From CAYFPS01 sp964345075 (GTDB lineage Bacteria > CAIWAD01), in assembly GCA_964345075.1 (NCBI GenBank), contig CAYFPS010000001.1, forward strand, positions 186,001 through 250,000: DNA of 64,000 nucleotides, written 5' to 3'. Below the pieces are notes generated by a model. That model searched no databases. It was not told the origin of the DNA and saw only the letters and a program-made list of their open reading frames with translations. A program made the position numbers and the translations under genes. This document shows positions 43,658 to 50,040 of this stretch, piece after piece (the first letter of the stretch is position 1; every line of letters starts with the position of its first letter).

Positions 43658-45025
43658 TTATCTGTCCACCACAAGTGTTTTGATGTTGACGAATTCTCTT
43701 AGCCCGAAGGCAGAGAGCTCCCGGCCAAAGCCCGAATCCTTGACGCCACCAAAAGGCAGGCGCGGGTCCGAGCGTACGAGTCCGTTAACAAAGGCGCTAC
43801 CGCAGCTCAGTCGGTGCCTTGCGAGGTTTTCTGCGCGTTCTGTATCACGGGAAAAAATGGCTCCGCCAAGGCCGTATGGACTCATTTCGGCCAGGCGCAG
43901 GGCATCCTCTTCGTCCTCGGCCTGTATCACACCGGCGACAGGCCCAAACAGCTCTTCATCAAAGGCGGGCATTCCGGGCCGCACGCCGGAAAGAACCGTG
44001 GCCGGATACCACCAGCCTGGACCTTCAGGTATTGTCCCGCCAAGCTCGATTACGGCTCCCCGTGACACACTACCTGCCACCTGCTCGTGCAGGGCAAGGC
44101 GCAGATCTTCCCGGGCAAGCGGGCCAAGTCGGCACGCCTCGTCAAGCGGATCATCGAGCGTGAACGCCGCCATTCGCTGCTTGACGGCTTCCAGGAAATC
44201 GTGATACACGGCCTTTACGGCAATTAGCCGCTTGGCCGCGATGCAGGACTGGCCATTGTTGATCATGCGGCTTGTCACACAGATTTCGGCGGCAAGCTGA
44301 ATGTCCGCGTCGCCAAGCACAATGTTGGCGTCCGATCCGCCCAGCTCAAGCACGCATTTCTTCAGGTGTCGGCCGGCCTGTTCGGCAACGGCTCGACCGG
44401 CGGCGGTTGATCCCGTCAGGGTTACCGCAGCGACGCGCCTGTCGGCAATCAAGCCGGCAATTTCACGAGGATCAAGGTGCAGGCTGGTAACAAGCCCCGC
44501 CGGCATTCCGGCATCTTCCAGCAGCTCAACAAGCCTGCCTGAAGAGCCCAGGGTGTTAGGCGCATGCTTGATGAGAACACCGTTGCCCACAACCAGCGCC
44601 GGAATAACCACGCGAATCACCTGCCAGAGCGGAAAATTCCAGGGCATGATGGCCAGCACCAGGCCCAGCGGCTCAAAGACAATCCGGCTTTTCAGCGATT
44701 CCGTCGGAATCTCAATGGGAGAGAGCTGGGAAGCCGCCTGCTCCACATAGTAGTCGCAGACCCACGCGCACTTCTCGGCTTCCGCCCGGCCCTGAAGAAG
44801 CGGCTTGCCCATTTCCAGAGCCATCAGGCGCGCCAGGTCGTCCGCCTTATCGCGCAGCAGCCTGCCGATTTGAGCGACCAGCTCAAGCCGCTCAGCCAGT
44901 GACCTTGCGGCCCATTGTTTCCGGGCGGACACCGCGCGATCCAGGGCGGCCTCAAGCCAGGCGGCATCGTGCGGAGCATGCCGCCCGATGATCTGACCAT
45001 TGGTTGGATTGATGGATGTGTACAT
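43658..45025 (-). CDS. NAD(P)-dependent (succinate-)semialdehyde dehydrogenase
   Basis: An aldehyde dehydrogenase of the GabD/Sad type. Visible motifs: MPWNFPLWQVIR, the Rossmann VTLTGSTAAGRAVAEQAG, ELGGSDANIVLGDAD with the catalytic Glu, NNGQSCIAAKR with the catalytic Cys, EELFGPVAGVI and LPFGGVKDSGFGRELSAFGLREF. SSADH-like features outweigh others, but the true substrate is open. The start at ATG 45025 follows GCGAGG. It leads the long array of 12 genes. Confidence 0.88.
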   Translation of the reverse strand: MYTSINPTNGQIIGRHAPHDAAWLEAALDRAVSARKQWAARSLAERLELVAQIGRLLRDKADDLARLMALEMGKPLLQGRAEAEKCAWVCDYYVEQAASQLSPIEIPTESLKSRIVFEPLGLVLAIMPWNFPLWQVIRVVIPALVVGNGVLIKHAPNTLGSSGRLVELLEDAGMPAGLVTSLHLDPREIAGLIADRRVAAVTLTGSTAAGRAVAEQAGRHLKKCVLELGGSDANIVLGDADIQLAAEICVTSRMINNGQSCIAAKRLIAVKAVYHDFLEAVKQRMAAFTLDDPLDEACRLGPLAREDLRLALHEQVAGSVSRGAVIELGGTIPEGPGWWYPATVLSGVRPGMPAFDEELFGPVAGVIQAEDEEDALRLAEMSPYGLGGAIFSRDTERAENLARHRLSCGSAFVNGLVRSDPRLPFGGVKDSGFGRELSAFGLREFVNIKTLVVDR

Positions 45026-45056
45026 GCGAAAACCTCGCTTGGAACCGCTTCTGAAC

Positions 45057-45065
45057 AATGTAGCA
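45057..45065 (-). promoter_or_regulatory. Possible extended -10 promoter of the SSADH-led array
   Basis: Minus strand TGCTACATT (TACATT at 45062-45057) about 32 bases before the SSADH start. No clear -35. A perfect GGAGCTG-GTT-CAGCTCC hairpin lies just upstream at 45095-45111. Confidence 0.3.
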
Positions 45066-45173
45066 AGCTTGGGCAGGAAGAGGCGCTTGAGCAGGGAGCT
45101 GGTTCAGCTCCAGCTCATGCCGGAAATCGGCACACGGTATATCGGAGCCAGCCAGTGACAGGGCCAAAAAGAA

Positions 45174-45195
45174 AAGGCCTTCTGGCGAAGGCCTT
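45174..45195 (-). terminator. Terminator after tRNA-Asp
   Basis: On the minus strand AAGGCCTT-CGCCAG-AAGGCCTT is followed by TTCTTTTTGG, directly after the tRNA-Asp 3' end; it ends the DUF3098-tRNA unit. Confidence 0.8.
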
Positions 45196-45196
45196 A

Positions 45197-45270
45197 CGGT
45201 CCGGACGAGACTCGAACTCGCAACTTCCAGCGTGACAGGCTGGCGCTCTAACCAATTGAACTACCGGACC
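45197..45270 (-). tRNA. tRNA-Asp (GTC)
   Basis: Acceptor GGTCCGG pairs with CCGGACC; anticodon stem CCAGC/GCTGG encloses the loop CTGTCAC with anticodon GTC (Asp). The T arm is GCGAG-TTCGAGT-CTCGT, with discriminator G. CCA is not encoded. It lies four bases after tRNA-Val on the same transcript. Confidence 0.95.
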
Positions 45271-45274
45271 AATA

Positions 45275-45349
45275 TGGGCGATACTGGATTCGAACCAGTG
45301 ACCCCCTGCTTGTAAGGCAGGTGCTCTGAACCAGCTGAGCTAATCGCCC
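45275..45349 (-). tRNA. tRNA-Val (TAC)
   Basis: Acceptor GGGCGAT pairs with ATCGCCC; anticodon stem CCTGC/GCAGG encloses CTTACAA with anticodon TAC (Val). The T arm holds TTCGAAT. CCA is not encoded. Its first ten bases also encode the last codons and stop of the DUF3098 gene. Confidence 0.95.
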
Positions 45350-45540
45350 TTGCTGCGGACCAGAATTGCTGCCGGCAGCACACCGATATAGGCGATTGCA
45401 AGCAGCAAGGGAGACAGGGTCAAAGAAACGAAACCGTCATGCGGCCCCATTCCGGAAAGAAGGAAGCCGATGACCAGCAGGGCAACACCCAGAAGAAAGA
45501 GCAGGTAATTGACCTTGCTGAATTGACTTCTTCGTTCCAT
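45340..45540 (-). CDS. DUF3098 small two-helix membrane protein
   Basis: A 66-residue protein with two membrane helices (LLFLLGVALLVIGFLLSG and a second from LTLSPLLLAIAYIGVLPAAIL) and a basic N-terminus. The hairpin layout with GPHDGFVSLTLSPLLL fits the DUF3098 family, seen mainly in the FCB group, where it is linked loosely to division and envelope genes; function is unknown. GGAGG precedes the ATG. Its Gly-Asp-stop codons lie inside tRNA-Val. Confidence 0.75.
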   Translation of the reverse strand: MERRSQFSKVNYLLFLLGVALLVIGFLLSGMGPHDGFVSLTLSPLLLAIAYIGVLPAAILVRSKGD

Positions 45541-45569
45541 CGTCTACCTCCAAAAGTCGACGAATCCCA

Positions 45570-45598
45570 AGAGTACTTCATCCTGTGGAAAGAGTCAA
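45570..45598 (-). promoter_or_regulatory. Promoter of the DUF3098-tRNA-Val-tRNA-Asp unit
   Basis: Minus strand TTGACT (45598-45593) and TACTCT (45575-45570) are 17 bases apart, about 30 bases before the DUF3098 start. Confidence 0.65.
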
Positions 45599-45631
45599 CT
45601 CTCACTCGCTGAAGATTTTACCGAAAATCCT

Positions 45632-45658
45632 GTTCAGGCTCCATCAGGGTGCCTGAAC
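45632..45658 (-). terminator. Terminator of the aldehyde dehydrogenase-PduL-like operon
   Basis: Minus strand GTTCAGGC-N11-GCCTGAAC, an 8-bp perfect stem, then AGGATTTT. It lies about 58 bases after the PduL-like stop and just before the tRNA unit promoter. Confidence 0.6.
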
Positions 45659-45716
45659 GGGAAGCCCGGCCTGGCGGTTTGATGCGGCTGCCATTCAGAT
45701 GGTAGAAAGGCGCTGA

Positions 45717-46469
45717 TCAGGCTTCGTCGAAGATATTCCACTCCCGGCCAAGGTCGCGGGCGACGGGGGTGAGGATCATCCCCCTGGTGATGCGAATGCG
45801 CAGGCCCTGTTCCCGGGCGGCCCGCACGTCTTTTTCGCCGACCAACCTGCCTACCGGCAACCAACCGCGAGTCCGCTCTTCGCCGGACTTCTCCGGCAAT
45901 AGCAGGGTCGCCCGGTCGCCGCCGGTCACACGAAAGGCGTTCGCGTCGTCCTGATCCACATGCAGCTCGAGATCATACTCGTCTGAAACGCGCACATGCA
46001 CGTCGGCAAGAACACCGTCGCGGGTGGCTTCGCGGCGATCAGTCTGCCGCTTTCCCCTGAGGGCCGCCATTATCACATCGCCATCCATCAGGCCAAGCCT
46101 GCGGGCGTTTTCGGGGCTTGCCTCAAGGCGGCGTGTCAGGCTGATCACGCCGAACTCGAGCTCTTCGTGTCCGCGCGGGCCAATCAGCGTGATCCGCGGC
46201 GCACCCTCGACATCGCCACTGTGACGAATGGGCGGGTCAAGGCCCAGGGTGGCCGCCAGCGAAAGGGGAAGCTCAACGCGCGATGTATCACAAAGTGGGC
46301 CAACAACAGGAATTCCCTGAAGCCGGGAAAGTGGCGAGGCTACAGACAATTGCTGGCGTGATACAAATCCGCCGGCCAGCCCCAGCGGCTCGGCAAACTC
46401 CAGATAGGCCGTGTCGCCAAAGAGCCGGTGAAAGCGGGGCTTGCAGAGAAAGACTCTGGGCCCGATCAC
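45717..46469 (-). CDS. PduL-like phosphotransacylase homologue lacking both HxH motifs
   Basis: The overall pattern is PduL: LSRLQGIPVVGP, the second-domain SGDVEGAPRITLIGPRG, LGLMDGDVI, VHVRVSDEYDLELHVDQDDANAF and the closing GMILTPVARDL. PduL enzymes swap CoA and phosphate on acyl groups using two zincs held by RHVH- and RHIH-type motifs. Here the first reads PRVFL and the second TRRLEAS, so those ligands are gone; only the LELHVD histidine remains. It is probably not a classical phosphotransacylase. Start GTG 46469, 20 bases after the dehydrogenase. Confidence 0.6.
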   Translation of the reverse strand: MIGPRVFLCKPRFHRLFGDTAYLEFAEPLGLAGGFVSRQQLSVASPLSRLQGIPVVGPLCDTSRVELPLSLAATLGLDPPIRHSGDVEGAPRITLIGPRGHEELEFGVISLTRRLEASPENARRLGLMDGDVIMAALRGKRQTDRREATRDGVLADVHVRVSDEYDLELHVDQDDANAFRVTGGDRATLLLPEKSGEERTRGWLPVGRLVGEKDVRAAREQGLRIRITRGMILTPVARDLGREWNIFDEA

Positions 46470-46489
46470 GCGTATGCGCGCGTCCAGAC

Positions 46490-48010
46490 TCAGCGGTTGA
46501 ACTCCTTGACGATGCGCTCAACATCCTGATCACTCAGTCCCGACTTGCCATAGCTCTGCCCCTTGGGCGCTTCGGCCGGCGGCTCCTGAGTGTCACTCTT
46601 GGGGCGATAGCGATAGTCTTCGTCGTAGGCCCAGCGCCTTGTATCACCGGAGGGCTTGCCGGCAAGGGGATTGAGCTCCCAGGCAACGCGCTTGATGTTG
46701 ACCAGATGAAGCGGGCCGACATTGTCGCTTGTGATACTTCCACCCCAGGTTCCGGGGCCGAGCGTCAGCGAGGGAACCAGGCCCGTGGTGTAGCCGATGG
46801 CGCCATGGGTGGATGAAGAGTTCACGATGATGCGGAAGGCCGGCTTGTGCAGTCCGAACTCCATCACAACATCCGGGTCGTTGCAGTGAATGGCAAAGGT
46901 ATGGCCAACGCCGCCGTAGGCGAGCAGCTCAACCGAGAGATCACAGCCCTTCTTCCAGCCATCGACCACATAGAAACCCAGCACGGGACTGAGCTTCTCG
47001 CAGGAAAGCGGATCTTCCGGGCCGACCTTGTCCAGCATTACGATCAGCGCACGCACATTGGGCTGAATCTTGAGGCCGGCCAGTTCGCCGATGTGCTGCG
47101 GGCTATGGCCAACGATTGCCGGATTGAGTTTGCCCCGCTTGTCCACCATCACGGCCTGCAGTTTAGCCTTTTCCTCGCTGGTGGCAAAGTAGGCGCCATT
47201 TCGCTTGAGCTCTTCCATCAGCCTTCCGGCAATTGGACGGTCGGCAACCACACTTTGCTCGCTGGCGCAGACCGTGCCCCAGTCGAAGCTCTTGCCGGCA
47301 ATGATATCCGCCGCGGCCTTGCCCACATCCGCCGTGCGATCCACATAGGCTGGTACATTGCCCGGGCCCACGCCGTAGGCCGGTTTGCCCGCTGAATAGG
47401 CGGCGCGCACCATGTCGCTCCCGCCAGTAGCCAGAATCACACTTGTATCACGATGCTTCATCAGCTCGCTTGTGCCTTCAAGCGTTGGAATCGTCATGCA
47501 CTGAATAAGATGCCGCGGGGCGCCCACGCTGGCAGCAGCGTCAGCCAGAATCCGTGTCGCCTCGAGAATGCTGCCGCGGGCCTTGGGGTGCGGGCTCATC
47601 ACAATCGCATTACGGCCCTTCAGCGAAATGATCGATTTGAAAATCACCGTTGAGGTAGGATTGGTGCAGGGAATCAGGCCGGCCACCACGCCCATTGGAA
47701 CGGCAATCTCATGGATGCGCCGGGCCTCATCGTAATGCACCACGCCACAGGTTTTCACTGTGCTGACATAATCCACCAGATTTTTCGAGGCAAACAGATT
47801 CTTGGTGGTCTTGTCTTCAATCCTTCCAAAGCCGGTCTCTTCATGCGCCATGCGCGCAAGCCGTTTGGCGTTGTTCTGCGCGGCCTGGCCCATCGCTTGT
47901 ATCACGCGATCCACCTGATCCTGCGTGAAGTGCTTGAACTGATTGACTGCTTCGCGCGCTTGCGCCAGCATGTCGCGGACTTCCTGGATGGAAGCGAGAT
48001 CCCGGTCCAT
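46490..48010 (-). CDS. CoA-acylating aldehyde dehydrogenase (EutE/PduP/MhpF-like)
   Basis: Converts an aldehyde, CoA and NAD+ to acyl-CoA. Family signs are VPMGVVAGLIPCTNPTST, KGRNAIVMSPHPKA, ATGGSDMVRAAYSAGKPAYGVGPGNVP and the catalytic Cys in DWGTVCASEQSVV. I start it at ATG 48010 with AGGA nine bases upstream; a longer frame reaches 48097. The C-terminal tail beyond residue 470 is polar and ends in a short amphipathic helix (GLSDQDVERIVKEFNR), similar to the C-terminal extension used elsewhere to target such enzymes to microcompartments, but no shell genes are present. Confidence 0.87.
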   Translation of the reverse strand: MDRDLASIQEVRDMLAQAREAVNQFKHFTQDQVDRVIQAMGQAAQNNAKRLARMAHEETGFGRIEDKTTKNLFASKNLVDYVSTVKTCGVVHYDEARRIHEIAVPMGVVAGLIPCTNPTSTVIFKSIISLKGRNAIVMSPHPKARGSILEATRILADAAASVGAPRHLIQCMTIPTLEGTSELMKHRDTSVILATGGSDMVRAAYSAGKPAYGVGPGNVPAYVDRTADVGKAAADIIAGKSFDWGTVCASEQSVVADRPIAGRLMEELKRNGAYFATSEEKAKLQAVMVDKRGKLNPAIVGHSPQHIGELAGLKIQPNVRALIVMLDKVGPEDPLSCEKLSPVLGFYVVDGWKKGCDLSVELLAYGGVGHTFAIHCNDPDVVMEFGLHKPAFRIIVNSSSTHGAIGYTTGLVPSLTLGPGTWGGSITSDNVGPLHLVNIKRVAWELNPLAGKPSGDTRRWAYDEDYRYRPKSDTQEPPAEAPKGQSYGKSGLSDQDVERIVKEFNR

Positions 48011-48114
48011 GACGTGGTTCCTGTTGAACAAAGAAGACTTCAATGTAGCTAAGTACTCGCCGAAGGTTGGCCCAAAGGCTTGCCGGGCGACAATCAATTC
48101 GGCAGATTGCCGCT

Positions 48115-48834
48115 ATGCCGGTCGCATTGATCACAGGATCCGCCCGCCGTATTGGCCAGGCACTTGCCCGCCACCTGCTTGAAAAGGGTTGGCGGCTTTT
48201 CGCTCATGTCAACTCTTCACAGAAGGAGGGCCTTGAGCTGCAAGAGGCTTTTCCCGGGCAGGTTCAACTCTTGACGGCTGATCTGACAACGCCTGAAGAG
48301 CGGGACAGACTGACCGGGCAGCTGCTTGCTCAGCTAAATGGCGAGGCGCTGGATCTGCTTGTTCACAATGCCAGCATCTTTCCCCATGCCAGGCTGGAGG
48401 CAACGGATGAAAAGCTGGTTGACAGGCTTTTCGCCCTGCACCTGAAGGCTCCGCTTTTCCTGAGCCGCGCGCTGGCTCCGGCACTTGAGAGCGCCCCGGA
48501 CGGCCAGATCATCAACATGCTGGATGCCGGAGCCGGGCTCAATTGGCCCGGATATCTGGCTTATTCACTTTCCAAGCAAAGCCTCGAAAACCTGACGCTG
48601 GCCCTGGCCCGCGAGCTTGCGCCGAGGATCCGCGTCAATGGCCTTGCCCCGGGCTTCATTCTGCCGCCTGAAGACGCGCCCGATGCCTATCGAAAGGCCG
48701 AGGCGCGCAGACTGTCAAAGGCAAAAGGAGGGCCGGAATCACTTATCAGGGCCCTCGACTATCTGTTGGAAAGCCCCTTTGTTACGGGCGACCTCCTTCA
48801 GGTGGATGGCGGGCGTCGCCTGCTGCGGCCCTGA
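48115..48834 (+). CDS. SDR oxidoreductase, pteridine reductase-like
   Basis: A 239-residue classical SDR. The cofactor motif is ITGSARRIGQALA (TGxxxRIG is characteristic of pteridine reductases and FolM), with HNASIF, the catalytic tyrosine/lysine in YSLSKQSLENL and GLAPGFILPP. It may reduce dihydromonapterin or dihydrofolate, but that is inferred from the RIG motif only. The ATG at 48115 is divergent from the aldehyde dehydrogenase. Its TGA abuts the neighbouring gene's TGA on the opposite strand. Confidence 0.8.
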   Translation: MPVALITGSARRIGQALARHLLEKGWRLFAHVNSSQKEGLELQEAFPGQVQLLTADLTTPEERDRLTGQLLAQLNGEALDLLVHNASIFPHARLEATDEKLVDRLFALHLKAPLFLSRALAPALESAPDGQIINMLDAGAGLNWPGYLAYSLSKQSLENLTLALARELAPRIRVNGLAPGFILPPEDAPDAYRKAEARRLSKAKGGPESLIRALDYLLESPFVTGDLLQVDGGRRLLRP

Positions 48835-49368
48835 TCAGATTCGCCAGCCTTCCCGCAAAATCAGCTCCGCCACTTGAGGACTCAGTAGTTCGGCCCAGTT
48901 CCCGCCTGTGCGCATGCGCCGCCGAACCTCCGTCGCGCTTAAGCCCTTTTCATCCGGCGAAGCGCGGCGAATCACCTCCGGATTGCGCCCGCAGGACTCA
49001 AACATCTTCTGCTTTTCTTCTCCCCGGGCATCATAAATGCTTAAGAAAAAGACGGCCTCGTTCGGCACATAGTGCGGCCACAGCTCCGGCTCAAGCACCG
49101 GAAAAGGCACAGTCCGCCAGCGGCCGCGCTCGATTCTCCGTGCATCCAGAGCCGCCTCAAGCATCAGAAGGCGCTGGTAATAACTGAAGGGATTCGCTTC
49201 AGGCCGTGAGCGAAGCGGGTCTGCAACGCTGGCCGGCGAGCGCCCGGGATCTGGATTGGTAATACCAATGACCAGACTTCTGGCCCGCCGAAAGCCCTCC
49301 AGCAGATAAGCCTCGTGATCCAGATGCAGCGGCTGGAATCGCCCATGGATGAAACCCAGTTCGTGCAC
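48835..49368 (-). CDS. NadM-like nicotinamide-nucleotide adenylyltransferase
   Basis: A 177-residue nucleotidyltransferase with GRFQPLHLDHE at the N-terminus (the GxFxPxHxxH signature) and KGLSATEVRRRM near the C-terminus (the ISxTxxR motif). The length and IGITNPDP segment match the NadM (archaeal-type) NMN adenylyltransferases more than NadD. Would make NAD from NMN. It follows the small membrane protein by two bases. Confidence 0.75.
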   Translation of the reverse strand: MHELGFIHGRFQPLHLDHEAYLLEGFRRARSLVIGITNPDPGRSPASVADPLRSRPEANPFSYYQRLLMLEAALDARRIERGRWRTVPFPVLEPELWPHYVPNEAVFFLSIYDARGEEKQKMFESCGRNPEVIRRASPDEKGLSATEVRRRMRTGGNWAELLSPQVAELILREGWRI

Positions 49369-49370
49369 GA

Positions 49371-49730
49371 CTAGAAGGGGCGCAATTTGACCAGAAAGAG
49401 GGCGCCCACAAGAAAGAGCGCGATCAGGGCCGAAAGCCAGCTACCCTTCAGCTTGCCGCGCATCATCAGCAGCTGAAGCACGAGCAGTAGAACGGCCAGG
49501 GTCAGCTTGACATGAAACCAGCCGCTCAGCGTGCCGGGGGCCGCGCTGTGCATCAAGCCGAGGCCGCCCACCAGCATGAAGGCGAAGCCGGGCCAGGCCA
49601 GTCTGCCCATCAGGCCCTGGTGTGCGCGGTCAACGGGATGATCGCCCTCGCTGCGCGCCGGCAGCAGGCTGATGGAGAGCAGGGCGCCAAACCAGAAGAC
49701 AATTCCCAGCAGGTGAAGGATCCAGAGCAT
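49371..49730 (-). CDS. Four-helix membrane protein, CopD/HemJ-like
   Basis: About 119 residues with four helices. A histidine near the start of helix 1 (ILHLLGIVFWFGALLS) and an FHVKL segment starting helix 3 resemble the haem- or copper-related HemJ/CopD superfamily. Assignment is by pattern only. Start ATG 49730 has AAGGAAGG upstream. Confidence 0.55.
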   Translation of the reverse strand: MLWILHLLGIVFWFGALLSISLLPARSEGDHPVDRAHQGLMGRLAWPGFAFMLVGGLGLMHSAAPGTLSGWFHVKLTLAVLLLVLQLLMMRGKLKGSWLSALIALFLVGALFLVKLRPF

Positions 49731-49744
49731 GAATTCCTTCCTTT

Positions 49745-49772
49745 CTTGCAATTATTTAATGCTGTTTATATT
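49745..49772 (+). promoter_or_regulatory. Possible promoter of fmdB-like gene
   Basis: CTTGCA (49745-49750) and TATATT (49767-49772), 16 bases apart, in an AT-rich stretch just upstream of the zinc-ribbon gene at 49802. Confidence 0.4.
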
Positions 49773-49801
49773 TTCAGCCCGATCAAGAAACGAGGAAGAC
49801 C

Positions 49802-50011
49802 ATGCCGATTTACGCATATAAATGCCCATCCTGCGGCAAGGAATTTGAAAAACTCGTCTCCTTAAGTCGTCGCGATGAAGGAGTCGAATGCCCCGATTGC
49901 GGTCAGGCTGAAGTCCGGCGCAGCGTGGCCAGCTTTGCCGCGGCCATTGGCGGCAGCAGCTTGAGCGGTGGCTTTTCCGGTGGCGGCTGCGGTAGCGGCG
50001 GCTTTACCTGA
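49802..50011 (+). CDS. FmdB-family zinc-ribbon protein
   Basis: A 69-residue protein opening MPIYAYKCPSCGKEFEKLV with the CPSC / CPDC zinc ribbon, followed by a Gly/Ser-rich tail (SLSGGFSGGGCGSGGFT). FmdB-type ribbons are putative regulators of unknown target. GAGG upstream, followed by a hairpin terminator. Confidence 0.92.
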   Translation: MPIYAYKCPSCGKEFEKLVSLSRRDEGVECPDCGQAEVRRSVASFAAAIGGSSLSGGFSGGGCGSGGFT

Positions 50012-50019
50012 GGCTGATC

Positions 50020-50037
50020 GGAGCGGAGTTCCGCTCC
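50020..50037 (+). terminator. Terminator of the fmdB-like gene
   Basis: GGAGCGGA-GT-TCCGCTCC, a perfect 8-bp stem, then a T-rich run (CTTTCACTCCTTTT). It lies between convergent stops. Confidence 0.55.
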
Positions 50038-50040
50038 CTT

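Noticed and set aside
45541..45716. Small gene between the PduL-like stop and the tRNA unit
   Set aside because: The interval is accounted for by a terminator and a promoter; the short open frame there has no ribosome site or composition of its own.
46490..48097. Microcompartment locus
   Set aside because: Dehydrogenase and PduL-like genes are present but no shell protein or glycyl radical enzyme is in the window.
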